Origin: Dioscorea cayenensis subsp. rotundata
Lineage: Eukaryota; Streptophyta; Magnoliopsida; Dioscoreales; Dioscoreaceae
Assembly: GCF_009730915.1 (NCBI RefSeq)
Contig: NC_052489.1
Location: 27,397,916 to 27,461,915, forward strand
Length of the DNA stretch: 64,000 bases
Direction of reading: 5' to 3'
This document shows positions 11,623-23,149 of this stretch, in pieces. Position 1 is the first letter of the stretch; each line of letters begins with the position of its first letter. The position numbers and the translations under genes were made by a program. Under the pieces are notes generated by a model that saw only the letters and a program-made list of their open reading frames with translations, did not search any database and was not told the origin of the DNA.

Positions 11623-13257
11623 ATGGGAGAAACAATGGCAAACCTCAATCTTCTTCTCCTCTTCATCCTCTCAATCTCATCTTCCATGATCTTGTTAGCT
11701 TCTTCAAGCACAACAATAAGAAGCTCTAAATTCCTCCAATGCTTCATAAACAAGACTAACTCCACCAATAACATCTACACACCGAACACAAACTCCTACA
11801 CCAACGTCCTCCTTTCCTCCGTTCAAAACACTCGTTTCATCACCTCTAACACCACCACCAAACCATCCTTCATCATCACCGCTGCCACCTTCTCCGACGT
11901 GCAAGCCTCCATAACATGCAGCCGTCTCGCCGGTCTTCATGTCCGTGTCCGTAGCGGCGGTCATGACTATGAAGCCATGTCTTACGTCTCCTCCGGTGAT
12001 CCATTCATCACCATCGACCTTGCTAACCTCCGTTCCATCACCGTCGATAAAGCTCAAGGCACTGCATGGGTTCAAGCAGGTGCTACAGTAGGTGAGTTGT
12101 ACTACACCATTGCTAAAAACAACAGGACAGTGGCCTTTCCTGCAGGTATCTGCCCAACCATCGGCGTTGGCGGGCACTTCACTGGTGGTGGGATTGGATC
12201 GCTCACTAGGACGTATGGAACATCAGCGGATAACATAGTTGATGCTCTTATAGTGAACTCTAAAGGCAAACTTATGAATAGAAAAGCCATGGGAGAGGAT
12301 CTCTTTTGGGCTATAAGAGGTGGAGGAGGTGCAAGCTTTGGGGTTGTTCTCTCATTCAAGATAAATCTTGTCAGTGTTCCAAGCACAGTCACTGTTTTCA
12401 ATGTGAATAGGAAGTTGGGTGAGAATGCAACTGAGCTTGTGGAAAGGTGGCAGACAATTGCACCAAGGTTTGATGAGAAGCTGTTCATAAGAGTGGTGGC
12501 TCAGGCTGTAAATGGAGGTAAAACCATTCAAGCTTTGTTCAACTCTTTTTATCTTGGGGGGATAGAGGAGTTACTCACAGTGATGAAGAAGAGTTTTCCA
12601 GAGTTAGGATTGAAGAGAGAGGATTGTACAGAGGTGAGTTGGTTAGAGTCTGTGCTTTTCTTTAATAGTGATTTAGGAAAGAGTGTGGATGTTTTGCTGG
12701 ACAGAGAGCCACAGGTGAACAGTTCCTTCAAAGCTAAATCAGACTTTGTGAAGAATAGTATAAGTAAGGAAGGTTTGGAGAAGATATGGGAGTTTCTTTT
12801 GGAGGCTAAGGATGAGCCTTTGATTCTGATACTGGAGCCATTTGGAGGGAAGATGGATGAGATATTAGAGACAGATATTGCATTTCCTCATAGAAAAGGG
12901 AACTTGTATAACATTCAGTACTACATGAGATGGTCTGAAAAGGGTTCTGATGTTAGTGAGAAGCATCTTGAATGGATGAGAAAGATGTATGAGTTTATGA
13001 CACCTTATGTTTCTAGTCAACCAAGAGCTGCTTATTATAATTACAAAGATATTGATCTTGGTGTAGGACATGGAAGCTATTTGGAAGATGAAGTTTGGGG
13101 TGTTAAGTATTTTAAGGATAACTTCAAGAGATTGGCGCTTGTTAAGGGGAAGGTTGATCATGATAATTTCTTTCGGAATGAACAAAGCATCCCTCCAACA
13201 GTGCTTTTCAAACAGTACTCGGAAATTAAAATTGCAATGCCAAAATCATCAATGTAA
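11623..13257 (+). CDS. Berberine bridge enzyme-like FAD-dependent oxidoreductase (copy 1)
   Basis: Single-exon gene for a secreted FAD-linked oxidoreductase of the BBE-like (reticuline oxidase-like) family, 544 residues, normal length. A hydrophobic signal peptide (about 5-30) precedes the FAD-binding domain. Both residues that link FAD covalently are present: His114 in RSGGHDYE and Cys177 in CPTIGVGGHFTGGG. The BBE C-terminal domain ends with the typical NFFRNEQSIPP. The fourth residue of the CPTI motif, the oxygen gatekeeper position, is Ile. There are two in-frame ATGs (11623 and 11635); the paralogue at 18813 starts at the equivalent of the second, so the true start could be four codons later. 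The substrate cannot be told from sequence: family members act on alkaloids, monolignols or oligosaccharides. It is the first gene of a tandem block. Confidence 0.92.
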   Translation: MGETMANLNLLLLFILSISSSMILLASSSTTIRSSKFLQCFINKTNSTNNIYTPNTNSYTNVLLSSVQNTRFITSNTTTKPSFIITAATFSDVQASITCSRLAGLHVRVRSGGHDYEAMSYVSSGDPFITIDLANLRSITVDKAQGTAWVQAGATVGELYYTIAKNNRTVAFPAGICPTIGVGGHFTGGGIGSLTRTYGTSADNIVDALIVNSKGKLMNRKAMGEDLFWAIRGGGGASFGVVLSFKINLVSVPSTVTVFNVNRKLGENATELVERWQTIAPRFDEKLFIRVVAQAVNGGKTIQALFNSFYLGGIEELLTVMKKSFPELGLKREDCTEVSWLESVLFFNSDLGKSVDVLLDREPQVNSSFKAKSDFVKNSISKEGLEKIWEFLLEAKDEPLILILEPFGGKMDEILETDIAFPHRKGNLYNIQYYMRWSEKGSDVSEKHLEWMRKMYEFMTPYVSSQPRAAYYNYKDIDLGVGHGSYLEDEVWGVKYFKDNFKRLALVKGKVDHDNFFRNEQSIPPTVLFKQYSEIKIAMPKSSM

Positions 13258-14432
13258 TAATAATATGTTAATCTTGGCGCTTGTTGCGTTTGTCAAGAAA
13301 ATAAATAAATAAATTGGCGTGTTTATATTGTCTTGTAATGCATTAATTTTTATACTTTGTATTGTTAAAGTCTAAATAAAGTTATAATTGTCTTGTAATG
13401 TATTAATAAATATACAAACTACAATATTTATCTCAAGATTTCTATGTAATGGTGATGGGATGGACATGATTTATGCCGTGCCCATCACCATCAGGCTCAT
13501 GTTCAAATTAAGTCATCCCGGTGTTGGATATTACATAGTCAACAAATCACGTTGAAGTATGAGGTTGATGGGCACCACCTAATTTTTTTTCCATTTTTTT
13601 TTATAAAATACAAAAATAATGTCCATAGAATCCTGATTTTTATTATTGATTTATTTTGCCTAGGTGCAGGATCAAGTTTTTCAAAGATCGCCATTATCTA
13701 GCCATGGACTTCGGCACATGCACCATGAATGCATGGATTTTAAGCAGATTTTTTTTTTTTTTTACCAAATTGACAAGTATTTACCAATTAATAAATTATT
13801 AAAAAAATATATGATGGTGCAATAATTATTTTAACTATGGACTACTTAAAAATTTATTAATCCAGCCAAATATCATATGAAGCAATGAAAGTCCTACGTG
13901 CACATCTAGAAAATTGTAAGAAATAAAATTAAGTTTATAAATCTTCTATTTTATGTGTAAGTTTAAAATGAAAAAATATAATACCTCCCACCGATAATTC
14001 ATCAATTACATTTAAACAATATCATAAATAGTAGCTAGGTCAAAGAACAATGGCGACACTGTTGCTACAGTACACTTAATACTTCAACGTTTCAATCTTG
14101 CACCTTTTCTACTCATCACCTTGTGAATGTTATCGGCCTACTAGTAATTTTCCCTTCTTTTTTTAGTTTTTACTAATTATATGACTTTTTTTTTAAAATT
14201 AGATTTACCAAGTTGTTTTTCTTTCTTCGTTAAGCATGGTGTCATGCCATGCCTATCATTCGCTTTAATCTATTACTTATTAACTTAATCTAGTTTAAAT
14301 TTGATGGGAATGAGTGGCCTGTAGATGTTGAAAATTAATCAATTAAACCAATATTCACTATCAATTAATTACAACATATCTATATATATATACACATACA
14401 TGAAAAAAAAAATGCTGAAAATCCTGCCACAC
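13258..14432. other. Intergenic, block 1 between BBE-like gene and PPR relic
   Basis: Probable 3' untranslated region of the BBE-like gene followed by AT-rich sequence. Parts (about 13440-13570, 14220-14330) align by eye with 20630-21080 of block 2, for example GATGGGATGGACATG and the GGTGTCATG words, showing that the duplication covers this spacer. No gene seen. Confidence 0.55.
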
Positions 14433-14985
14433 ATGAACAAAACATGAAACATTGTTGCATTGATTAAACAGTGCAATAACAGTACAATGTTGCTGAAACA
14501 TTAATTAATGACCTCCTCCTTCAATTAATCTGTAGCCCTAATATGGAACTCAATCATCAAAGGCTATGGCCAAATCCCTGGTCCATCCTTGCAATCCTCA
14601 TTTACAACAACTTCATTCATCTGGCATATATCACTGCTCCCTGACAATTACACCTACCCTGCCCTCTTTAATTAAGGCTTGTGGCCACTTAACTTTATTC
14701 CTTACCTAAAGCAAGAGAAGTGCATGGCCATGCCACCAAATTAGGGTTTGTCTCTGCTGTTTATATTCAGAATTCTCTGATTATGTGTGAGGGGTTTTGT
14801 CACAGATTAATTGTTGATGAACATAATTTGTATGATATATATGAAGCACCTCGGAGAGACCTAACAAGTTGGAATTCTATTCTAACAGATTATGTTTGTG
14901 TCTGTGATGTTGGAACTGAGGTTTTTGTTTTGTTTAGAGCTTTGGTTTGTCATGATGTTTTGCTTTGATGGAATCACATTAACAA
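14433..14985 (+). pseudogene. 5' fragment of a PPR gene, broken
   Basis: Near-copy of the first third of the intact PPR gene at 21473. The start ATGAACAAAACA, the RDLTSWNSILT segment and LFR..V.HDV are recognisable. The reading frame is disrupted by several small insertions and deletions; a segment at 14720-14968 is still open. Similarity stops at about 14980, in the codons after HDV..DGIT, where unrelated repeat sequence (CCAACTGAGCTCA) begins. It is the PPR partner of BBE-like gene 1, lost after the block duplicated. Confidence 0.85.
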
Positions 14986-16330
14986 GACCAACTGAGCTCA
15001 CCTAAGCTTGAGAAATTGAGAATAAATAAATAAATAAATAATATGATTCAAATAATAACTTTAAAAATTGGAGGAGTTTTTTTAAAAAAAAAGAAAAAAA
15101 ATTTCATTCTAGCATAACCAAAGTGCAAACCATAAACAAGAAAATCATGGGGAATATAACTTCTCAAACTTATAGACCTGACATGAAACTATAAACCTGA
15201 GCAATTATATATATGAGCCTCATGATTTGTGGATCAACGAATAAAATTAATTTTCACATTGTGAAAAGTAGCAATCAAGAACTTGTGATCATCAACAAGT
15301 AGGCCATAAGTGGAATTGAGCTGCTTTCATCCATCCATTGACCGCACGAACAGCTTGGAGAGCATCAAGTTCGCAACTTCGCAGTATACTCGTATTTTTT
15401 TATTAAAAAAAATTAAAATTTATTGGATAATTAAAAAATAATAAAAATCTCTTTGACAGCTGCCAGAACCCCTAAGTTATCTTTCTTTATTATAAGTAAT
15501 AGGCAAATTTCCTCGCTAGGAGTTTGTGCAATTTTTTTTTTATTTTAAAACAATATTATATAACAATGAAAACTCTAATGCTATAATTATAAACCGTTTA
15601 ATCTGAAAATGTTAGCATACCTTAATTTTGAAAAGTTTTATAAATATTTATTAAGTAATTAAAATTACAAAGTTTTAATACCATATTTAATATAAATAAA
15701 AACTAAAATATTATAAAAATATTTAAAATTATTTTTTGACGCAGTCTTAAAAAAACTTATACATCTACATTAATAATATGTAAAAATTTTATTAAAATGA
15801 TGGTTTGTGATGCCCTCACTTGCATATTAAACAATTTAAACCAACTCCAAACTTATCTAAATATTAAAGTACATGTTTGTGCATCACCATATGCTGTTTG
15901 ATTCATGGTAATATGAAAATATTACCTCATGTTACACAATAACCTAAAAACACTACTACATTTAAGATTATATTATCGGTAATATATTAATAATAATTCA
16001 AGATTAGCAACAATGAAATATTACAAAAAAAAATCGGTAATCACATCACCATCAAAATTAAGTGATTATTTAGGATTATAAAATGGTGATAATTTAAAAA
16101 CATTGTTTAGACAAATCTTTTTTTCTTTACAAATTAATTTTGACGTGTGTATATATATATATATATATAATTTGGATTAGTAGTTTTATTTTAGGTTCAA
16201 AAGATATTTTCAGAATTTTGACACTTTACTAATTCAAGTATTTTAATCAATTAAAAGTTTTAATGAAAAATTGTCAGTAATATAAATTCTCAAGTAAATA
16301 TGATTATATCAAATTATTGTAATATTTTTA
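14986..16330. other. AT-rich intergenic DNA between duplicated blocks
   Basis: No gene recognised. The left edge carries a repeat shared with about 9040-9235. The rest is very AT-rich, with a TA run at 16150-16168. Confidence 0.5.
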
Positions 16331-17276
16331 GGGGTTGTTTGGTTCATGGTAATGATATATTACCACTTAATGACATTATCATGGTAATATGAGTTAGAAT
16401 GTTATATGGTTGGGAATATTGTAGTAATTTAATATAACTATATTTAATTGAAAACTCTTATTATTAGGAATAATTCATTACTGTGTTTGGTTCCTCATGA
16501 TAATTAATTTGATAAAATATAAAAAATCCCAAAATATCCTTTTTAACATTTGGAAAACCCCAATAATCACGCATATAGCACGTTGCCATTACATATTTTG
16601 CGGAGAGGATTTCGTGATGCAACCTAGATTCCGGGTGTCAATCGGAGCTCTCGGGGTTCTTCTCGTCTACGATTACGTCCCCAATGGAACCCAATCATGA
16701 TGCAACCTTCATAATTTTGCATATAACACAATCATAGATCTATTTAATTTCCAATTTGGCAATATTTACATGAAATAGGAGAAGAACCAATAAGATTTGC
16801 AGATGATGTTCGCTTCGGCTCAAAAACCAAAAACAATTCACTTTTTGGAAACCCTAGTGTGAGAGAGGAGGAGGAGAAATCGGAAGATCACTTCAACCGT
16901 GAACAAAATCCTCTTTTTTAAAACCCAAGCATGAGAGAGAAAGAAGGAGATAAAATATGTTTTTTTTTTAATTTTTTTGCACTCATTGTTCTTTTTTAAA
17001 ATTATTTAAAGAAAAAAAAAGGTATATTTGATAGGAAAAAGTTATGAGATAATTATATATTTAGTAATTTAAATAGACACAAAATTTGGTAGTAATAGGA
17101 TTACTAATTTTTTTTAATAATATTATTAGGTTGGTAATATGATTTTATCATTCAGATTACTATTGATGTAGTGTTATATATGATAATTTTTCTAAATTAG
17201 AGATAATATTTTTAACTTTATTACTATGATAATCTTATAACATGGGATTCATCATTATGGTCAACCAAATGACTCC
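16331..17276. mobile_element. Non-autonomous PIF/Harbinger-like element
   Basis: The left end GGGGTTGTTTGGTTCATGG is matched in inverted orientation by the right end, CCATAATGATGAATCC near 17243-17258 and CCAAATGACTCC at the very end. GTTTGGTT-type ends and flanking TTA/TAA trinucleotides fit the PIF/Harbinger (Tourist-like) class, although the two flanking triplets are not identical. About 945 bp with no transposase. The inner part (16600-16690) is less AT-rich and may come from elsewhere. Confidence 0.6.
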
Positions 17277-17906
17277 TAAACGTGGTGTGTGGTTCATCAA
17301 CAGTAATTTTTTTCAATTATATATCATTTTTATAGTTTTTTTTTTATTTTTCAACTTTGACCATCGGATATTATCCAAGATATTATATATATATAAGATT
17401 GTACACTCAAAACTGCACCTGTTACAATAATGTATAACATTTTTTTTTTGGGATAAAAAAAATAGAAATTTAAAAAAACAAGGGGGCTCCTTAGGCATGC
17501 AGAACAACTCAATTTCATTTCTGCCACATCAACGAATAAAGCTTATTTCTTGATCAAATGCATGAAGATGATGTCAAGCAATGACACGCAAGGGGGAGAC
17601 ACAGATCCAAGTTTATAGTAAAGATTGAGGGACTAAAATGATATTTTATCTACCACAATAATTTATAATGAAATATAAAAGGTTGAGGAATTTACACTCT
17701 ACATATTTAGAGATCTCTTTAACAAAAAATAAAAAAATAAAAAATAAACAAACAAAAAATAAACTATATATCATGCAGGCATCCCTATCAGATGTTGTTT
17801 CCTGTTACTTTCAGCATCAGTCGGCCAGTTATATAACATTGGACATCCTTAGTTGGGCCTCAAGAGTTCTTGCAATTCTTGCACAATTTGATTTCATTCT
17901 CTTGAT
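17277..17906. other. Upstream region of BBE-like gene 2 (duplicated block)
   Basis: From about 17490 this matches 10665 onward, upstream of BBE-like gene 1 (shared GAAGATGATGTCAAGCAA). It holds no recognised gene. Confidence 0.55.
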
Positions 17907-18420
17907 ATATATTTTTTTTAAAGTAGATAAATCACTTGTATTAAAATATATAACATATCAAAAATATCATCATAGGCTCATAGCTTTTTTTTAATATTAA
18001 AAAGAGCAAAAGACAAGAAGAAAACACAATCCCACTAAAAATAGAGTAATCTATCCCTATGAAGACCACAGAGTCAAAGAAAAACAGAGTCAACGCTGAT
18101 ATGTGTTTTGAGTGAAAACCTCATCTTCAGTAGAGCATGTTCCAACTAACTGTGACCGCGATCTAATAAATTTCAAGTTATGACAAAAGTCACAATGAGA
18201 TCCTCAAGCTTAGTCTTCTTATTCTATGGAGCTGCAAAGATCTAAAAAAAAAAAATATGTGATCAATCTTTATGATAATTAAAAATAGAGACAAATATTA
18301 ATCATTAAAGATACGATCATTATATGCTCACCAAATTTTCCATGTGATCGCACGCACGGCACGTATAAGCAATCTCCCATTTCCGCACGGAGACCAAAGT
18401 GAATCTCCATGAACACCACA
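17907..18420 (-). mobile_element. LINE 3' fragment inserted upstream of BBE-like gene 2
   Basis: On the minus strand (18360 to 18300) the frame reads ITWKIW, a stop, then AYNDRIFND, the degraded form of the LINE ORF2 C-terminal signature W.IW..RN.RIF. The minus strand continues to GTGATTTATCTACTTT and an A-rich tail, seen as poly-T near 17912. The equivalent place upstream of BBE-like gene 1 (about 11020) lacks it: CTTGATCCTGCAGGCAC there is split here into CTTGATA and CCTGCAGACAC. So it inserted after the duplication. Confidence 0.7.
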
Positions 18421-18757
18421 GTTCCTGCAGACACTTCTCATTTGTTTTCTCAATAAAATTACTTTTAATTAATTCATTAATTAAACACTAGCATATATAT
18501 AAAAAAGCCGGGTAAACACCGTAAACTAAGAACGTGGACGTGCATATAATCCTGTACGTACACAGGGAAGCTCCCGTTTATTGACCAATAACAGCACATG
18601 CAGATGCTTCTCCAAGACTCCAAAAAATAAATCGCACCTTTGATTTTTAATTTTCCAAACTTAATAGTTAATATGACTTTTTCATTTCTTTTAATAAATT
18701 AATAATAATCAAACATTGACCAACCAAAAAAATCCAATTTTTTTTAAAAAAAGAAAG

Positions 18758-18768
18758 TTTATATATAC
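18758..18768 (+). promoter_or_regulatory. Probable TATA box of BBE-like gene 2
   Basis: TTTATATATAC, 44 bases before the ATG at 18813, in the same context as the TATA element of the paralogue at 11566. Confidence 0.6.
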
Positions 18769-18812
18769 CCGGCCCCTCGAAAAACACAAGGAGAGAAACA
18801 CGCACAAAAACA

Positions 18813-20396
18813 ATGGCAAACCTCAATCTTCTTCTCCTCTTCATCCTCTCAATCTCAGCATCCATGATCTTGTTAGCTTCTTCAAGCACAACAACAAGAA
18901 GCTCCAAATTCCTCCAATGCTTCATAAACAAGACTAACTCCACCAAAAACATCTACACACCGAACACAAGCTCCTACACCAACGTCCTCCTTTCCTCCGT
19001 CCAAAACACTCGTTTCATCACCTCTAATACCACCACCAAACCATCCTTCATCATCACCGCTGCCACCTTCTCCGACGTGCAAGCCTCCATAACATGCAGC
19101 CGTCTCGCCGGCCTTCGTGTCCGTGTACGTAGCGGCGGTCATGACTATGAAGCCATGTCCTACGTCTCCTCCGGTGATCCATTCATCACCATAGACCTTG
19201 CTAAACTCCGTTCCATCACTGTCGACAAAGCTCACGGCACTGCATGGGCTCAAGCAGGTGCTACCGTAGGTGAGTTGTACTACACCATTGCTAAAAACAA
19301 CAGTACAGTGGCCTTTCCTGCAGGTATCTGCACAACCCTCGGCCTCGGCGGGCACTTCACCGGTGGTGGGATTGGGACTCTCATGAGGATGTATGGAACT
19401 TCAGCTGATAACATAGTTGATGCTCTTATAGTGGACTCTAAAGGCAAACTTATGAATAGAAAAGCCATGGGAGAGGATCTCTTTTGGGCTATAAGAGGTG
19501 GAGGAGGTGCAAGCTTTGGGGTTGTTCTCTCATTCAAGATAAAGCTTGTCAGCGTTCCGAGCACAGTCACTGTTTTTAATGTGATCAAGAACTTGGGTGA
19601 GAATGCAACAGAGCTTGTGGAAAGGTGGCAGACAATTGCACCAAAGTTTGATGAGAAGCTGTTTATAAGAGTGGTTGCTCAGGCTGCGAATGGAGGTACA
19701 ACCATTCAAGCTGTGTTCAATTCATTTTATCTTGGCAGGATAGAGGAGTTACTTCCGGTGATGAAGAAGAGTTTTCCAGAGTTAGGATTGAAGAGAGAGG
19801 ATTGCACTGAGGTGAGTTGGTTAGAGTCTGTGCTTTTCTTTAATGGAGAATTAGGAAAGAGTGTGGATATTTTGCTAGACAGAGAACCACAGTCCAACGG
19901 TTCATTCAAAGCCAAATCAGACTTTGTGAAGAAGAGTATAAATAAGGAAGGGTTAGAGAAGATATGGGAGTTTCTTATGGAGGCTAAGGATGAACCTTTG
20001 ACTCTGATATTTGATCCATTTGGAGGGAAGATGTATGAGATATTAGAGTCAGATATTGCTTTTCCTCATAGAAAAGGGAACTTGTATAATATTCAATACT
20101 TCATGAGATGGTCTGAGACTGCTTCTGCTGTTAGTGAGAAGCATCTTGAATGGATGAGAAAGATGTATGAGTTTATGGCACCTTATGTTTCTAGTCAACC
20201 AAGAACTGCTTATTATAATTATAAGGATATTGATCTTGGTGTAGCACATGGAAGCTATTTGGAAGATGAAGTTTGGGGTGTTAAGTATTTTAAGGATAAC
20301 TTCAAGAGATTGGCGCTTGTGAAGGGGAAGGTTGATCCTGATAATTTCTTTCGGAATGAACAAAGCATCCCCCCTTTAGTACTTGCCAAACACTAG
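18813..20396 (+). CDS. Berberine bridge enzyme-like FAD-dependent oxidoreductase (copy 2)
   Basis: Single-exon paralogue of the gene at 11623, 527 residues, very similar throughout. It is shorter mainly because its C-terminus stops soon after FFRNEQSIPP. A signal peptide covers about 1-26. FAD-linking His110 (RSGGHDYE) and Cys173 are present, but the cysteine motif reads CTTLGLGGH rather than CPTIGVGGH, so the gatekeeper position is Leu and the neighbouring Pro is Thr. In characterised family members Leu or Ile at this position goes with poor oxygen reactivity (dehydrogenase behaviour). The frame is intact and the promoter TATA box is shared. Substrate unknown. Second member of the tandem BBE/PPR block. 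Confidence 0.92.
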   Translation: MANLNLLLLFILSISASMILLASSSTTTRSSKFLQCFINKTNSTKNIYTPNTSSYTNVLLSSVQNTRFITSNTTTKPSFIITAATFSDVQASITCSRLAGLRVRVRSGGHDYEAMSYVSSGDPFITIDLAKLRSITVDKAHGTAWAQAGATVGELYYTIAKNNSTVAFPAGICTTLGLGGHFTGGGIGTLMRMYGTSADNIVDALIVDSKGKLMNRKAMGEDLFWAIRGGGGASFGVVLSFKIKLVSVPSTVTVFNVIKNLGENATELVERWQTIAPKFDEKLFIRVVAQAANGGTTIQAVFNSFYLGRIEELLPVMKKSFPELGLKREDCTEVSWLESVLFFNGELGKSVDILLDREPQSNGSFKAKSDFVKKSINKEGLEKIWEFLMEAKDEPLTLIFDPFGGKMYEILESDIAFPHRKGNLYNIQYFMRWSETASAVSEKHLEWMRKMYEFMAPYVSSQPRTAYYNYKDIDLGVAHGSYLEDEVWGVKYFKDNFKRLALVKGKVDPDNFFRNEQSIPPLVLAKH

Positions 20397-21472
20397 AATT
20401 TAAATTAAAATACTAGACCACAAAATCATTGTGATAAAAAGTTGGTTTATAGGTGTGTTTATACACTGCATGGCTTGTAATGTCTTATCATTTGTACTTT
20501 GTTGTTGAACTATGAATAAAATTTTTATTTTTGTCTTGTAATGTATCATTTTTTTCTCCCAATATATATATATATATATAGATACAAATAGAAGAATACA
20601 TTAATTAATATACAAGGAATTTTATCAAGATTTTTTATGGAGTTGTGGTGGGATGGACATGGTTTAAATCAGGCTAAAGTTCAAAGTCGTCCCAGTGGAG
20701 GATTTTACAAAGTCATGATTCACTTTGAAATATGAGGATGAGATGGACACCACATAGTTAATGCCCATTCCATTACACCCTATAGAATCTGGTTTTCCAA
20801 TTTTGTTCCACAAGAAATTAGGACAATAAAATATAGCCATATTCTTTGGTGTGGACTATTCTTGCATGGACTTTTAAGCACGGATTTTTTTATTTTTTCA
20901 CTTTGATATATATTTTTTAATTAAATTTACAAGTTGTTTCTTACTTTCTTTTGCGTGGTTTATCCACTATTTTTCAAAAAAAAAAAAAAACTTTCTTATG
21001 GTGTCATGTCATGTCATTCTCTATAATCCATAATTTACTAACTTTAATCCAGTTTAAATTTGATGGTAATTTTCACTGTGTAAATGATGAAATCCAACCA
21101 AATCAATGAATAAAACAATTTTTCACTAATTAAATACAACTTTATATATAGTATTAGATATATTCTATGGGCATTGATAGCATAGTTATCTATGGATGTT
21201 GATTTGAATTATTGGATCTCAATCCAACGGATGCACAGTGTTTTGATTACTCTGTTTATGAATAATATACAGTGAAAAATAGAATGCACAGTCAAACAAA
21301 TTACAACCATTGAACCCTTTAACACTTACTCCTAAAAAATAAAAATCAAAACACACAATGTTACTACCTGTGGACATCTAAGTAAATCCAAAAAAACCCT
21401 TTTCTAATATATATATATATATATATGCATTCAGAAGAGGAAAAAAAGTAAAGTTGAAAAATTCTAATATAA
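20397..21472. other. Intergenic between BBE-like gene 2 and PPR gene
   Basis: Contains a TA run (20564-20581). The stretch 21175-21300 has the words ATCCAACGGATGCACAGTG and repeated ACAGT/CAGTG, resembling the interior of the MITE at 38430-38706 (ATCCAACGGCCC, many ACAGT/ACTGT). A second TA run is at 21409-21426, just before the PPR gene. No coding frame recognised. Confidence 0.5.
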
Positions 21473-23149
21473 ATGAACAAAACATCAAACATTGTTGCAT
21501 TGCTTAAACAGTGCAGTAACAGCACCAGGTTGCTGCAACAAATCCATGCACAAACCACCATTAATGGCCTCCTCCTTCAAACTGAAACCCTAATATGGAA
21601 TTCAGTCATCAGAGCCTATGGCCAAAGCCCTAGCCCCATCCATGCAATCCTCATTTACAACTACTTCATTCATCTGGGATCACAACTCCCTGACAATTAC
21701 ACCTACCCTGCCCTCCTTAAGGCCTGTAGCCACTTGCCTTATTCCCTCCCTAAAGCAAGAGAAGTGCATGGCCATGCCACCAAACTAGGGTTTGTATCTG
21801 ATGTTTATATTCAGAATTCTCTGATTCATGTATATGGGGTTTTGTCACAGATTGATGATGCACGTAAGTTGTTTGATGAAATGCCTCACAGAGACCTAAC
21901 AAGTTGGAATTCTATTCTGACAGCTTATGTTTGTACCTGTGATCTTAGAACTGAGGTTTTTGTTTTGTTTAGAGAGATGGTTCGTCATGATGTTTGTTTT
22001 GATGGAATCACATTGGCTGTGGTGTTGTCTGGATGTGGAATTTTGGGCTGTGGAAGAGTGATTCATGCTTATGCTTTGAAACATGGGCTTGCTTTTGATG
22101 TTAGAGTGGGGAATTCAATTATGGATGCATATGCAAAAACCGGTGATTTGGATGCTGCATTTGGAGTGTTTGAGGAAATGGGAGTGATGGGTTGGAGTGA
22201 CGTTGTTTCGCATACTATTTTGATTAATGCATGCGTTGAGTCAGGTTCATTGGAGGTTGCACGAGACATTTTTGATCGGATGAGTTCTAGAGATGTTGTG
22301 CTATGGAATTCGATGATTGAAGGTTATATAAAGGCCAAGCGGCCGAAAGAAGGTATGGAACTTTTCAAGCGAATGGGGATGGAGATGATAGTCCCTGATG
22401 AGAAGACTATGGTGAGTGTGGTATCAGCATGCGGTAGTCTTGCAGACCTCAATGCTGGCCGTTTGGTTCATCAGTTCATTCATCGACAAGGCATAAAGGA
22501 AGACAAGTTTGTGCAGACAGCATTGGTTGACATGTATGCAAAGTGCGGGAGCTTAGAGGACGCGTTGCTCGTATTCTTGAAGATGACTCACAAGGATGTT
22601 TTCGCTTGGACAGTACTGATTTCTGGTTTCTCAACATATGGTTATGGAAAGGACTCTTTCAAACTCTTCTCAATGATGCAATGTGAAGGAGTGGAACCAA
22701 ATGAGGCAACCTTTGTGGCATTGCTCAAGGCTTGCACTAATTCAGGCCTTGTTCATGAGGGCCACATGTGGTTCAAGAGAATGGAACAAAATTACAATAT
22801 CAAACCTAAGATTGAGCATTTGGGCTGTATGATTGATCTTCTCAGCAGAGCTGGGATGCTATCTGAAGCTGAAGAGTTGATTAAATGTATCCCCATACAA
22901 GACAGAGTCGTAGTATACAAGACTATGCTCCATTCGTGCATTTGTTTTTCCAACATTCAACTTGGAGAAAGGATTGCAGAGGAATTGATCAAGTTGGATA
23001 AGCCACAAAGTCATGGTGTATATGTTCTGCTTTCCAATTTCTATGCTTTTGCAAGAAGATGGCAAGATGTTGAAGAGCTAAGAGAAATTGCAAGAAGTTC
23101 AGATATGAAGAAGGATGCTGGGATTAGTTACATCAAGGTGGCAGCCTAA
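21473..23149 (+). CDS. Pentatricopeptide repeat protein, PLS class with E-type end
   Basis: Intronless 558-residue gene, typical for the family. Tandem helical repeats of about 31-36 residues run through most of the protein, for example DDARKLFDEMPHRDLTSWNS, LEVARDIFDRMSSRDVVLWN and LEDALLVFLKMTHKDVFAWT. It ends with an E-type motif (YVLLSNFYAFARRWQDVEEL to GISYIKV). There is no DYW deaminase domain. Such proteins bind single-stranded RNA in mitochondria or plastids and guide editing or other processing; the RNA target is not predictable by eye here. No strong presequence is visible, as repeats begin close to the N-terminus. A broken copy lies at 14433-14985. Confidence 0.92.
   Translation: MNKTSNIVALLKQCSNSTRLLQQIHAQTTINGLLLQTETLIWNSVIRAYGQSPSPIHAILIYNYFIHLGSQLPDNYTYPALLKACSHLPYSLPKAREVHGHATKLGFVSDVYIQNSLIHVYGVLSQIDDARKLFDEMPHRDLTSWNSILTAYVCTCDLRTEVFVLFREMVRHDVCFDGITLAVVLSGCGILGCGRVIHAYALKHGLAFDVRVGNSIMDAYAKTGDLDAAFGVFEEMGVMGWSDVVSHTILINACVESGSLEVARDIFDRMSSRDVVLWNSMIEGYIKAKRPKEGMELFKRMGMEMIVPDEKTMVSVVSACGSLADLNAGRLVHQFIHRQGIKEDKFVQTALVDMYAKCGSLEDALLVFLKMTHKDVFAWTVLISGFSTYGYGKDSFKLFSMMQCEGVEPNEATFVALLKACTNSGLVHEGHMWFKRMEQNYNIKPKIEHLGCMIDLLSRAGMLSEAEELIKCIPIQDRVVVYKTMLHSCICFSNIQLGERIAEELIKLDKPQSHGVYVLLSNFYAFARRWQDVEELREIARSSDMKKDAGISYIKVAA

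Noticed and set aside
11704-12177. 157-codon antisense open frame inside BBE-like gene 1, matched by an antisense frame of the same length in BBE-like gene 2 (18882-19355)
   Set aside because: It is a shadow of the conserved coding strand, produced by its codon use; the protein has no recognisable motif and the real product is clear on the other strand.
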